Source: Symsagittifera roscoffensis (Eukaryota > Xenacoelomorpha > Acoela > Convolutidae). Taken from it: DNA of 60,000 nt. The stretch spans positions 40,136,379 through 40,196,378 of the forward strand of contig NC_087067.1 in NCBI RefSeq assembly GCF_963678635.1, written 5' to 3'. The position numbers and the translations under genes were made by a program. The notes under the pieces are model-generated. The model worked only from the letters and a program-made list of their open reading frames with translations. It made no database searches and was not told the DNA's origin. Below, piece by piece: positions 1 through 10,899 of the stretch (position 1 is the stretch's first letter; each line of letters opens with the position of its first letter).

Positions 1-280
1 ACGATATTTCTGAAATAGCAACCTTTCATTCATTTTTATGATGTATTTTTGTAGTAGAGAATTGGTTAAAAAAATTTACTGCTAAATAAATTTACTTTTA
101 AAGTCAGAAAGCACTTTAAAAAAATTTTCTTGGCTGCTAATCGTTAGAAAAACATATAAAAAAGTTACCTTGAATCTAAAAACTTCTCCAGCTCTTTTTC
201 ATAAAAATCACCCAGATTTTTTTTGAGAATTTCGATGTTATATCTTACTGATTTCTTTTTGTTGATGTTAAAGATAATTC

Positions 281-1391
281 AAATCTGTAAACTGTGGCTT
301 CTGGTTTTTCCGAAATTCTGGTAATTCCTATTGTATCCCCAATTTTTTTTTCTAACTGGCAGCGTTTTGTAACTGATTTGGTATACAAAGTTGATAAAAA
401 GTCTTTTTTTATGACAATTCCTTAAAGAACTTCCATTAGGGAATTTATTTTTCGCCATGATCACCAAAGCAACATTGAATGATATGCCTTAAAAGCTCAA
501 ATGTTTTTTCTGCAAATGCCGTTTTGACTTACTCCTAGATTTTAATTTTTTGTAGAAAAACTTCAATGCAAACTTCTTTGATAAGTCGTCCTCATTCAGT
601 TTCTTTGTCAACCTAAAATTTTTCAGGAGTGCTTTTTCAAGAAAAAATTTTTTGGGAAATGTTGCAATTTTTCTTGGTAAATTTTGTTTTCTTTGTATGA
701 ACTTGAGAAAATTGAGATAAAATGTCCAAAACTACTAGTAACTACTTGGCTCCATTCGTTTGGCTGGACAACTTGTCCACCAAAACTGAAACTTCTGACC
801 TTCCATGCTCTCTCGCAGTGCCGAAGAACATGGAATCTGTAAATTGTGGCTTCTGGTTTTTCCGAAATTCTGGTAATTCCTATTGTATCCCCAATTTTGT
901 TTTCTAACTGGCAGCGTTTTGTAAATGATTTGGTTTGCAAAGTTGATAAAAAGTCTTTTTTATGACAATTCCTTAAAGAACTTCCATTAGTTCCTTGTAT
1001 CAATTAGGGAATTTATTTTTTGCCATGATCATCAAAGCAACATTGAATGATATGCCTTAAAAGCTCAAATGTTTTTTCTGCAAATGCTGTTTTGACTTAC
1101 TCCTAGATTTTAATTTTTTGTAGAAAAACTTCAATGCAAACTTCTTTGATAAGTCGTCCTCATTCAGTTTCTTTGTCAACCTAAAATTTTTCAGGAGTGC
1201 TGTTTCAAGAAAAAAACTTTGTGAAATGTTGCAATTTTTCTTGGTAAATTTTGTTTTTTTTGTATGAACTCGAGGAAATTGAGATAAAATGTCCAAAACT
1301 ACTAATAACTACTTGGCTCCATTCGTTTGGCTGGACAACTTGTCCACCAAAACTGAAACTTCTGACCTTCATGTTCTCTCGCAGTGCCGAA
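281..1391. repeat. Two-copy tandem repeat, unit about 555-567 bp
   Basis: Copy 1 spans about 281-825 and copy 2 about 834-1391. They share long near-identical blocks, for example the stretch beginning TGTCCAAAACTACTA at 722 and again at 1289. The spacing differs by 14 bp because copy 2 has a short insertion near 990-1003. Short open frames on both strands recur in both copies and look like by-products of the repeat. I recognise no protein. The segment 1-280 is AT-rich with nothing recognisable. Confidence 0.75.
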
Positions 1392-1549
1392 GCTTTTTTT
1401 CAATTATTTTGAAAAAAAAAACTCCGTTTGAAATAAAAAATGTCCCTCCAGTGGTTGGCGCATTGGAGGAACTCACTATCTAGGAATTTGCAGTTGCATT
1501 GAAAGAGATGAAAAATAAGAACAACCCAGGACCATTAGGGTTAACTCCG

Positions 1550-2350
1550 AAAAAGTGAAAATATAACGGGGATTGTGGACTTGTTGGATTTTTTGAAGTT
1601 CTTAAGGAAAGCGAGAGTCCAGTCCAGTCTCCTCCGGCGAAAAAACTAACTGAAATAAATAGTTGTTACAAAATTAAAAGCGATCCCTTAGAACGTGGAC
1701 CATACAGAGGCCTCCGGTTACTGGAACACACATATAAAATTTTCAAAAAAAATAGAAAATCCTCTTTGTTACAAGGTGCAGAAACTATTGATAAAAATGG
1801 ATGTCATGCAGTTTGGATTTATGGGTGGTAGATCAAGTACCGATGCGTTTCTATTACGAGACGATTAAATGAACTATTTGCGAAAAATAAACTTCCTGCA
1901 TCAAGACTTCCTGCATCGAAGAAATTCTTCGACCGTGTAACCAGGGAACTGATCTCATGGGCTCTGCTGCATCAGAGGGTTCCCAACATTCTCATACGGC
2001 TAAAAGTATGTCTCCACATCGAGTCAAAAACCAGAATTCGCTGGCCTAGATGATGCAGTGTTTTCTTCGAAAATAAAATCGGCGTGTATCAAGGAACGGC
2101 ATCTAGCACCTTGTTGTTTATAATATTAACAAAAGAGGCTAAGAGAAAGTGTAGTTCCATGGTATCATCGGATATGCATTGTGCGGTTTATCTTGCATTA
2201 TGGTCATCTGCATAATGCAAGGTAAACCAATTGATTTCCGGTCAAAAGTTTGTTCGTCAAATAACCCGGATACACATTTAGACATGTTTGTCGTCGTTGC
2301 GCTTATTATCAAAAGGAAGTTGGTGGTCTTTCAATACACTTAAGTTCTTG
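1550..2350 (+). pseudogene. Eroded non-LTR retrotransposon reverse transcriptase (RTE-like)
   Basis: No frame is open for long, but separate frames translate into RT blocks in the right order. There is a stretch reading GPYRGLRLLEHTYKIF near 1700-1745, then QFGFMGGRSSTDAF near 1810-1850, then VYQGTASSTLLFII near 2085-2130. These match the YRGI.LL.H..KI, QFGF..GRST.DA and GV.QGS..SPLLF blocks of non-LTR RTs, and the wording is closest to the RTE group from memory. Stops and frameshifts separate them, so this is a dead fragment. The region from 2350 to 3090 shows no recognisable gene. Confidence 0.6.
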
Positions 2351-3094
2351 CAATCAAAGGCAGTGGTCTGAGAATTAAAATACTTAAACAGAATACTAAT
2401 TATTTTGTCCAGCATGCAAAAATCTTTCCAATTATTGCTCAAATCCAAATCATTCACCTCGAATCAATCTATTTGAATTCCTGAGTTCTGCCAAAAAGTT
2501 CTGCTACCTGGGCGATGTAATTTGCGATGAAATTGACGCACTACCTGCATCATCGTTTAGATTAACAGCTTTCTGGGCGAATTGGCGTTATATTGCTCCT
2601 CTGCTGCTTGAATAAAATATTGACTTAATTATGGGGTCTTTAAGCCAGTAGTCGAATTTGACTTGACTCTGGATCAGTCAGTGGTCAAAATTGTCATTCG
2701 CTGAAACCAATAGACCATGTTTCAGTCCCAGAGAAAAGACCAACAGGAAGGCCTCAAAAACGCTGGATTGATTGTGTTTAACGAAGCTTGAATACTTAAG
2801 GCCTCAAAACTACAGACTGGCTTCATTGAATGGCACGTAAGAACGCTGCTATGAATGCACTCATCTGAACCAATGCTTAAGCTTCTCTGAATGCTGTTTT
2901 TCAAAATGCGGTTTCCGAATGCGGTATTTCAAAAAAATCTTCCTCAATTTAATCGATGAGTCTAAATGGGCTAATTCTTTTAGTGTTCATAACTTTTAGT
3001 GTTCATTCGTTTATTTTACCTCAGAATTGAAATTAATCCCAAATCCGATTTAAATAACAAAGAAGAAAAAATAAAAAATTTGATTCTTAGATGA

Positions 3095-5635
3095 TGGGTT
3101 AGTCAGAATCTTAGATGAAGTGCGGGAAATCTTAAGTTGTAGACCAAAACATCAGGTACGAGAAAATTTCCATGAAATTCACATGCTTGCGGATGTTGAT
3201 AGTTTTTGTCTGAACTGAAGTTAAATAGAATACCCGTAGGAAAGTAATGTGAGATTGAAGCAGCTGCAAAGAGATATTCTAAGAAATTGAAACAGACCCC
3301 CTCTGACAAAGGTGTTGAAAAAGCCAGAAAATAATGGAAGGACAACGGTTTTCTGGCAGTGCCGTTTGATAGTGGGTGGGTTTTTGTGTAATGAAAAAGG
3401 AGACATATGGGAAGAAACTGAACGATTTATTACAGGCAGAAGAATTTAGAGGGGAAAAATCTGACAGACAGCGTGATCATAAAAGTTTTAAAAGATATAA
3501 ACAAAGAATTACTCGCCACGAAAGAGAAAAACGAGATTAGCTATGCGCTGTATACTAGGTTAAGATCAACGGAGGCGCAGCCGGCTAGGCTGTATGGATT
3601 AGCTAAAGTGCACAAACAAGGTACACCACTTCGTCCTGTCCTTTTTTTACCTGTTAGCTCATATGACTATCTAAATAAAAATACTTCGATAAAATTGAGG
3701 GGACAAGCATAGAAACGAACACTCAAATGGCCAGGGAGATCTTCGAGAAAGCAGGGTTGGACCCTGATGAGAATTTACTTTCCCATGATAAAAAGAGTTT
3801 TTACGCTAATGTCCCGCTCAATAAAGCAATAGCCCTGAGGAGATTATATGAGCTAACTAATCCTCCGGAAATGTCTCGCAAAACCATTTAAAAAAACTTT
3901 TAAATTTGGCAGTGACTAAGTAACACTTTACATGCAATGGTTTGTGGCATGTACAAAAAGGCGGTTTTTTAATGGGCGCCTCTCTTGCAGTAAAACTGGC
4001 GAGTTTGTGGCTAAAAGACTACGAAAGTGCGTAAAAGAAAGAAGTACCAAAACTGACTGAGCTAAATGAGGATAACAAGGAAGTCTGCCCTAGATGTCAG
4101 AAAAAAGTGAAATATCGAAATAAAGGGGTAGATTGCGATGCTTGTTTGAATTGGTACCAACTAGAGTGTGGTAGCATATCGGAATTCGAATACGCAAACA
4201 CCGCTGAAACAGTATGGTATGGCTTGTCTTGAAAAAAAACAAGAAGCAGATCGGACTGAGAAAGGCGTTGAAGTTATTCTAAGATATGTGGACGACATAG
4301 TTAGAACTGTCAAGGTTGATCCTGGGATAGTCCTCGAGCTTGCCAATAAGTTGCACCCAATCTTGCAGTTCGCCATAGAAGAACTTAATAGTAACGGTAA
4401 TTTGGCCTTTTTGGTTTTAAATGTTAACGTGGACTTAGGAAGAAAGTGCACATGTAGGTGGTACCAAAAACCCACTGATACCGGCAAAATTCTGAATTTT
4501 AAGGTGCGCACCTTTTCAATACAAAAGAAGCGTTATTGAAGGGACAGTCCAAAGGCTTTTCAGAAATACCTCAACATGGGAAAGTTTTGATCGGGCATTG
4601 GGGAAAAATTGGAACCATTGGACTGAAGGTCATTGTCTCAAAAATTGGTCGGATAGGGTAGTGTTTGAAACTCTTAGCAAGATCATTGAATGAAAGAAAA
4701 ATTTAGAGGTGACGGCATCAGAACCGAGAAATGGTAAACGGTTGGAAGATTCTCTCTTCTTTTTACAATGCAGTATCGAGGCAACCTATCTCAACTGTTA
4801 TTTGCAAAGATTCGGCAAATATCCGAGGCACAAATGATTTTTAGAACAAGAAAATTAAAAACATGCTTGCCCTCCCGCAAAACTTCCTTTGATCGGAAAC
4901 TGAAAGCCAAAGTGGCGTATAAGCTTACATGTTGTGGATGTAACTACACCTATGCCGACCAGACAGTCCAACATTTAGCCACGAGGGTCGATGAACTCTG
5001 CAAAGTAGGGCAACACTTGTTAGATTGAAATGAGGGGACCGATCGTTTAGCAGACCAATGTTTTAGCATAAAAAGTAAAAAAAAAACAGTCTTGTAGCAC
5101 ACCAACGTATTAAAGTGATGGATTGGATGATTGATTGACAGACCCAAAAAAACACTCAGTCACTCAGTCTGAGGCCCAGCTTCCCCAAATTAGTCAATTA
5201 TCTCACGAGTTGTCCACAAAACTATCATTTTCAAAAACACAACGGTCTAATTTAGCGGCAAAACAAAGATTTACGCACAAAATAACTTTCGCGTTGAATT
5301 CAAGTGCAGCGGCGCAAGTGGTTGCGAATCGCCAATGCCGCGTTTGAAGTTAGCTATCACACTTTATAATTGTTCTGAGTATGCTAAAAATGGTCTGCTA
5401 AAAACTGGTCTGCTAAAATCCGTAAACCCATTTAATAAGGAGGTAGGCGGTACTGCTGAGGTGAAGTCAAGAGATTATAGATCAAACGGCCAACACTCAG
5501 AAGCTACTCACATTAGAAGCTCTGCATGTTTGGAGGGAACGGCCAAAAATCAACACACGTGATGAGTTCAAGAGCCGAGAATTCTTTCTAAACTCAAAGT
5601 CCAAGTATAATATGGCTAAATTTCAAAATACTGAT
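3095..5635 (+). pseudogene. Degenerate Penelope-like element coding region (RT, PHD insert, GIY-YIG)
   Basis: This is a broken relative of the minus-strand Penelope-like element at 7.1-11.2 kb. Fragments in several frames align in order with its protein: the pre-RT region (a CEIEAAAKRYS-like stretch near 3250), the RLYGLAKVHK block near 3590, the RT catalytic YVDD near 4285, the WYQKPTDTG block near 4460, and the C-terminal endonuclease with VAYKL.C..C...Y..QT near 4910-4960. The last recognisable part is near 5600. A cysteine-rich insert just before the YVDD block (4085-4240) matches the PHD-like insert of the intact copy. Many stops and frameshifts rule out function. Confidence 0.85.
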
Positions 5636-5724
5636 ATGTCAGAATCGAAAATATTTCGAAATCGAAATTTTATAACTATGAAAGGACAAAAAAATTTAAA
5701 AACCTCAGAAACTTACAGGAAAAA

Positions 5725-6575
5725 TGCGTATCTTCGCCCGTACATTACACAGTGTCAGAGCGTACAAAAAAACCTATTGACGACTGGCTGACGTCAATTA
5801 CCTTATTTCTACTTTTTTATCGTCGAGACCTAGCCAGTTATTTTTCTGGTCTGTTGAGGGCTAAGTGAAAAGTTACCAATTTTAGGCCATCAGCCAAACG
5901 ACTTTCAATCAGTTTTCGTTATCTTGCTAAAATAACCAAATAGCAGCGTCTCGGATCCCCAGACTACGTGATTATTATTCAAAACACGGCTAGTAAATCA
6001 GAATTTACTATCTTTTTACTGACAGTTGTATACTAAATCCATCCGAGATGGATTGATTTCTTTCTCTTTTCTCACTACTCATGCTTTGAAATACTAAACA
6101 AAATTGAAGTGACTAACTCGTTCAAGGTATTACAGTAGCTAAAATACATATCTAAAGTCTCTAATAGTTTTTGGGCACCGGGCCTCCAATTCCGTAATCT
6201 CCCGGTGATAACGTCGTTATCTCCCCAATTTCGTGGCACGGGACGGTACGGATCCGCTCTGGATGTCCCACTGGACCTTTCTTCCTTCCAATCTCCTTCA
6301 GTTAAGCGTCTTATTGTGTCGTGTTATCAGATAAGAAGCTGCGTTTTTCTCTTGTTTTCCTTCGACTGATTTTCGTCTTGTGAATCCGGTTGTCTGTTTT
6401 TTTGTGCTTCCTAGGAAAAAATGGCCGTTGTTACATTTCTCAGAAATATCCTGGCTCAAATCGAAATTTTGTAAATTGTTATTCTAGAATATTCCGGGCC
6501 TCCTTTTCATTACGAATTAACTAATAACGCCTTTAACGTCCTTTTTCGTTTGCTTCGGAGGGTTCGACTGTGCCA
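5725..6575 (-). repeat. Diverged solo LTR of the giant Ty3/gypsy family
   Basis: About 850 bp aligns in order with the two LTRs at 36782-37653 and 37928-38820. Shared landmarks are the CTTCGCCCG start block, GACGACTGGCTGAC near 5783, the TCCCCAGAC block near 5955, the ATCCGAGATGGATTGATTTC block near 6045, the AAAATGGCCGTTG block near 6420 and the TTCTAGAATATTCCG block near 6483. No gag or pol lies next to it, so it is probably a solo LTR left after LTR-LTR recombination. The ends are estimates; the right end is the less certain. No clear target duplication was seen. Confidence 0.7.
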
Positions 6576-6805
6576 ATCCGAGGGTATGGCGCTATGTTGT
6601 TTATGATTACGTAATTTATCATGCAATTACAGTTGTTTAAGTTTGATTGGTCAAAAAATGTTAGAGCATTTTGAGACATGTTTGTCAATTTTTCAGATTT
6701 TTGATCGTTTTTTAAATAATGTACAAAATTTTAATCCTGATAATGCGCAAAATGTGCGATAACGTTTGAATTAACTTTTTAAAATTCATTTATATTAGTT
6801 TTTGA

Positions 6806-7070
6806 CAGTGGTCGAGGTAGACATGTTGTATTATTACTTATTTTCTTGCAAAAAGTTACAATACCTGCGACAGTTATCGATTAGCAGCCTGTAATATATT
6901 TGATATAGCAAATTTAGCCATGAAATCTGTTTCTGTGATCTTCTTTTGAACTTTGCTCTAGGAATATTGTGATGGTTCTTCGCAGAAAGTTTTTGTGATG
7001 GGTGTTGCTGGTCATCGGGACGGAATACTGGCCCTGGCCAAGTTTTCGATGAAACATCTTATCATTTTTC
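6806..7070. repeat. Fragment of a dispersed repeat, interrupted by the Penelope-like element
   Basis: This block, with the landmarks CGACAGTTATCGATTAGCAG and TTGTGATG.GTTCTTCGCAGAAAG, occurs again at about 13669-13812 and 13994-14250. At 14232 the sequence runs on past ATCTTATCATTTTTC into other repeat DNA. Here the PLE begins immediately after that block, at 7071. It is therefore a copy of a dispersed repeat broken by the PLE. No coding capacity is recognised. The stretch 6576-6805 is AT-rich with nothing recognisable. Confidence 0.65.
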
Positions 7071-7386
7071 GAAGAAATTTTTGCTAAAAAGTAAATTTCA
7101 AACGTTTTCGCAACTATGTGCATCGTCAGGATTTTTACAATAAACTACTCTAAATGACGATAAAACATCAATTTACAAAAGTTATTTACAATAAATCACA
7201 TACAATTTGGTTCTAAACCATCATGATAAAAAATTAGCCAATCACAGTTGACCTCTAAATTACTATTAAGATTAAAATACTTTTAACCTCTAAAATTAAT
7301 TAAACATTTTAAAATTAATTTGTCTGGAAGTTTCTGAGTCATAATTTCGATTTAGACATGTACGTTTTGAATAAAAAACCAAAAAT
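7071..7386 (-). repeat. PLE terminal repeat (pLTR), left copy
   Basis: This 316-bp repeat is in direct orientation and matches 10900-11215 base for base as far as I can compare by eye. It begins GAAGAAATTTTTGCT and ends ACCAAAAAT. On the element's minus strand it lies downstream of the RT frame. It carries the hammerhead-like motif described at 7091-7138. Confidence 0.88.
7091..7138 (-). ncRNA. Putative hammerhead ribozyme motif in left pLTR
   Basis: Read on the minus strand, the segment contains CTGACGA, then a short GCA/TGC stem with a 6-nt loop, then GAAA, then a very short self-complementary AAACGTTT. Outer arms GTAAA and TTTAC can pair to close the structure. This is the order of a minimal type I hammerhead: CUGANGA, stem II, GAAA, short stem III. 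Hammerheads of this minimal kind are known in PLE terminal repeats. A U is unpaired at the base of stem II, so activity is uncertain. Confidence 0.5.
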
Positions 7387-7395
7387 ATTTTGGGA

Positions 7396-10032
7396 CTAAA
7401 TTTTCAGTGTTAACTCCCTGCTCCTAAACTCATCGCGCGTGTTCAAGCCCGGTTTCTCTTTCCTGATGTGTATTGCCTCTAGTGTTAGCAATTTTGTTTG
7501 GTTGTTTGACCTATCTATAATTTCCCAACTAAGATCTGCGCTATTTCCCTCAAGTTGGCATTGCTGAAGGTGGAGGCCTACCGGTGAGTCTGCTTTCTTA
7601 TGTTCCTCAATTCTAGTGGTCAAATGTCGAACAGTTTGTCCGACATAGGTGGAAGTGCATCCACTACATGACAGTTTATAAACCACTCTTGACTTGAGGT
7701 CATTAGAAAATGCTGACTTCAGTGATGGTAAACATGATTGTAGTTTTCTTGTGGTGAAAACCACTTGAACGTTCGTTAATTTTCGTAACCTGTTAGCAAA
7801 ATATTGGCTCTGGTTACCTCTATATTGCACCATCAGCATTGGGGGCTTCTCATCCTTTGGTGATTGAACTGACAAACCCCTGTCACTATCCAGGGGCTTG
7901 CCTTTACCCTGAATGATTTTGCACAAGGCGTCTGAAGCCACCTTTGCGGACCAATTTTCAGGGTACTGATTTGTCAGCCATTGCGCCCTATTAGTTTCCA
8001 TAGCCTTATCAAATTGCTCCCAGCTAGATGTACTCCTAAAAACCCTGTGTACAGTGCCTTGGATAACACTACGCTTATACTGAGTTGGGGCGCAGCTTCT
8101 ATAGTTCAGTATAGTCCCTGTATCGGTTGGTTTTTGATACCAACTGCAAGTTACACGCCTATCCTGCGATACATTTATGTTCAAATCCAGGAACGGCAAA
8201 TTCCCCTCCGAATTAGTTTTCTCTAGAGTGAACTGCAAATTTGGATGAAGAGAATTGGCGGCATCGAGAAGACAACTCGGCTCCCCTCTGACTGTTCTAA
8301 CAATGTCATCCACATACCTGAGGAACAATTTCACCTGGGGAGTATCCTTTTCCTTGTTCTTAGCTCGGCAGCAGCTTTCACAGTACCAGACTATCTCGGT
8401 TATTGATGCGTATACGTCATCAGATATTTTTCCGCATTTTAGATGATACCAGTTTCGGCAACTCTCGCATTCAACCCCCTTTGATCTATATGTGACTTTC
8501 CTGCTGCAACATGGGCACAAGCCGTTTCTGTCATTAAATTGCTGTACCCCCGTTCCCACCGGTATCTGTTGTCGTAGAGCATATTCGTATTCTTTCAGCC
8601 ATAAGTTTGCCAGAATTACAGCGAGGGACGCGCCCATTGCTAAACCATCAACTTGTACATACCATGAATCATTACACTTGAAATATACTTTGCTGACCGC
8701 CATATTCAAAAGCCTTTTCATGGTTGCTCTTTGAATTTCAGGAGGAGACTCCTGGCTGTACAGCTTCTGTAAAGCAATTTCAATTGCCTCCTTCAGGGGA
8801 ACGTTGGTGTACAAACTTTTCACATCAAGAGATATTATGGTTTCATCCGGATCTAGAGCAATGTTTTCTATTTTTTCTCTAGCCTCTTTAGTATTGGTTT
8901 CTATATTTGCTCCATCGATGTTGTCAAAAAACTTTGCCAGCATTTTGTTAAGATTCTCATACGAGCTGCCGGGAAGTGATAGTACAGGTCGTAGGGGTGT
9001 CTCATCCTTGTGTACCTTAGCTAAACCGTACAAACGGGCGGGTTGCCCCCCTGTTGATCTCATCTTAGAATATAACTGATCACTTATCTCTTCTCTTTTG
9101 TTCATGGCTAGTAATTCTTTGTTAAGTTCTTTCTCAATTTTCAGTATCACCTCATCAGTGGTTGCATCTTTTTTCACAAACTGAGCAGATTGCAACAAGG
9201 ATTCCAGCTTTGATTCATATGTTTGTTTCCTCATTATGCAAAAACCAACCCCCTTATCAAAAGGCACAGCCAGCAACCCATTATCTTTGAGATATTTCCT
9301 CGTTTTTTCAACGGCTTTGTCTCTTGGGGTTTGCCGTACGTTTTTTGCATATGCCTTTGCCGCGGCTTCTATTTCACATAACGTTTCACCAGATGTTTTT
9401 TGACTTTTCAATTGTGAGAGGAAAATGTCGATATCCGCCAAAAAATGTGTTTCGTTGAATTTGTCTCTAATTGGATGCTTGGGGCCCATTGATAGCACTT
9501 CATATACCCATTCAGGCAGTTCAATATTATCAAGTACCTTAACTGATCGCTCATTTCTCCCCCCAAGAGGTTTATCTTGTCTCTCGGACAGTTTTTCTAA
9601 CTTTTTTCTATGGTTTTCTGATGTTGCCTTTAAGCTTGCCTCAACTTGACGCCTCACGAATCGGAAAATGGATGCCCACCACTGTTTGTCAATTTCTTTT
9701 TGCACCAGTGATCTTGCTTTCCTTAGCATCTCCTCGTACCTTTTCCTATCCTCATTTGCCCTAGAAGTTTCAGTCCTTAGTAGTTTCAATTGAAAATTAT
9801 GCACAGCTTGGTCCGAAAAAACCCCGTTCTCGGGGACCCTAAACTTCAAAAAGTCCGGTATTAGATCGTTTTTCAGACATTTTCTCAGAAACTTCAGTCT
9901 ATGTACAGATACTTGAACTTTTTTAAAGAATTTTAAATAGTCTAACACAATTTTCCAAGTTAGTTTCCTTTTCAAAATTTGTCTGAGCCAAACAGCAGGC
10001 AAAAGTACTGTGGTCATTGTTTTGCAGGCCAC
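7396..10032 (-). CDS. Penelope-like RT with PHD insert and GIY-YIG endonuclease
   Basis: This is an open frame of 878 codons from a GTG at 10032; the first ATG is at 10017 and a TGA lies just upstream. Order of parts: an N-terminal basic, helix-rich region (1-300); RT motifs, including SLDVKSLYTNVP at about 401-412 and GLAMGASLAVILANLWLKEY at about 463-482; a cysteine/histidine cluster at about 506-554 (CPCC, CESC, WYHLKC, WYCESC) that fits a PHD-type zinc finger; the catalytic YVDD at 573-576; WYQKPTDTG; and a C-terminal GIY-YIG-type nuclease with VVYKLSCSGC and YVGQTVRHLTTR at about 790-840. PLE RTs prime from exposed DNA ends or nicks made by this nuclease. The PHD insert between RT motifs is unusual. 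It shares its strand with the smaller frame upstream. Confidence 0.9.
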   Translation of the reverse strand: MACKTMTTVLLPAVWLRQILKRKLTWKIVLDYLKFFKKVQVSVHRLKFLRKCLKNDLIPDFLKFRVPENGVFSDQAVHNFQLKLLRTETSRANEDRKRYEEMLRKARSLVQKEIDKQWWASIFRFVRRQVEASLKATSENHRKKLEKLSERQDKPLGGRNERSVKVLDNIELPEWVYEVLSMGPKHPIRDKFNETHFLADIDIFLSQLKSQKTSGETLCEIEAAAKAYAKNVRQTPRDKAVEKTRKYLKDNGLLAVPFDKGVGFCIMRKQTYESKLESLLQSAQFVKKDATTDEVILKIEKELNKELLAMNKREEISDQLYSKMRSTGGQPARLYGLAKVHKDETPLRPVLSLPGSSYENLNKMLAKFFDNIDGANIETNTKEAREKIENIALDPDETIISLDVKSLYTNVPLKEAIEIALQKLYSQESPPEIQRATMKRLLNMAVSKVYFKCNDSWYVQVDGLAMGASLAVILANLWLKEYEYALRQQIPVGTGVQQFNDRNGLCPCCSRKVTYRSKGVECESCRNWYHLKCGKISDDVYASITEIVWYCESCCRAKNKEKDTPQVKLFLRYVDDIVRTVRGEPSCLLDAANSLHPNLQFTLEKTNSEGNLPFLDLNINVSQDRRVTCSWYQKPTDTGTILNYRSCAPTQYKRSVIQGTVHRVFRSTSSWEQFDKAMETNRAQWLTNQYPENWSAKVASDALCKIIQGKGKPLDSDRGLSVQSPKDEKPPMLMVQYRGNQSQYFANRLRKLTNVQVVFTTRKLQSCLPSLKSAFSNDLKSRVVYKLSCSGCTSTYVGQTVRHLTTRIEEHKKADSPVGLHLQQCQLEGNSADLSWEIIDRSNNQTKLLTLEAIHIRKEKPGLNTRDEFRSRELTLKI

Positions 10033-10079
10033 GAGTAATGAAACTCACAAGGCACAAAGCAAAACAAATCACACTCTTC

Positions 10080-10718
10080 TCACCCCTGTCTTTGAAGCGC
10101 AGACACTTCCTCTGCCCTCAGCTTCTGCTCACGTCTTGCTTTCGCCTTCCTCCTTGTCTGTGATGGTCTCTGTTGTTTGCCCCTGATATTGCCAATCAGC
10201 TCTGACAGCCTTTCTTTGTGTGCCACTACCAATCGCAGAGATTTCAGCTCCAAATCAGCACTCTGGTGCAGCTTCAAATACTCCTTGAGCTGCTCCGGGT
10301 TGTTTTGCTTGCTCTTGGAGAGTAGTCGTTTTGTAGCTGGAATAATGAGCACCCCTGTGCCGAGAAGCTGACTAAACAAGTCGGGCGTTCCTTCCCTTCT
10401 GCAATAAACGATCGCCAATATCTGCTGCTTCTTCGTCTTCAAATAGTTTGTCAGCTCCTCGACACCGGCTGGGCGATAGTTGTTTGTTCTGTGGCTGCTA
10501 ATGGTGTTGTTCACCACGTCGTGCCACACAACCACTTTTTTCTCCTTCAGTGGACTGTCTTCCAGTAGTCGTCGGAGGTTCTTTCCTTGGTTCAGCAAGT
10601 TGTTATTAAGGGATAGGCCAGGAATTGCTGTAACAAGGCTCTCGTATTGCTTTTTTTCCCCTGTGTTAAGGGTGTTGATGCTGTGGAACAGGGAGCTAGC
10701 TGCTACAATATGAAACAT
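10080..10718 (-). CDS. PLE first open frame, 212 aa, function unknown
   Basis: It starts at a true ATG (MFHIVAASS) and ends 47 nt before the RT frame opens, in a different reading frame, so both are probably made from one transcript. The middle contains VVVWHDVVNNTISSHRTNNY and QQILAIVYCRREGTPDLFSQL. The C-terminus is rich in Lys and Arg (about 180-205), which fits nucleic-acid binding. I recall similar small proteins encoded upstream of the RT in other animal PLEs but cannot name a function. No catalytic motif can be assigned with confidence. It is uninterrupted, which supports a recent element. Confidence 0.7.
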   Translation of the reverse strand: MFHIVAASSLFHSINTLNTGEKKQYESLVTAIPGLSLNNNLLNQGKNLRRLLEDSPLKEKKVVVWHDVVNNTISSHRTNNYRPAGVEELTNYLKTKKQQILAIVYCRREGTPDLFSQLLGTGVLIIPATKRLLSKSKQNNPEQLKEYLKLHQSADLELKSLRLVVAHKERLSELIGNIRGKQQRPSQTRRKAKARREQKLRAEEVSALQRQG

Positions 10719-10899
10719 TTCGGTAACTCAAATAAAAATCGGCCATTTTTTACGTATCGATACAAAAAAAAACACTATAAAAATTCTCTATACATTGATG
10801 AAAATCATTAAAAATTTTTATACTGGCCCTTTAATGGGAAAACAGTTGGAATTTCAAGCTCTTCGCTTTTTGGTTTATCACGAATTTACAAGTAAAATT

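Noticed and set aside
7981-9649. Plus-strand frames opposite the PLE RT
   Set aside because: They are antisense to an intact, recognised protein and have no domains.
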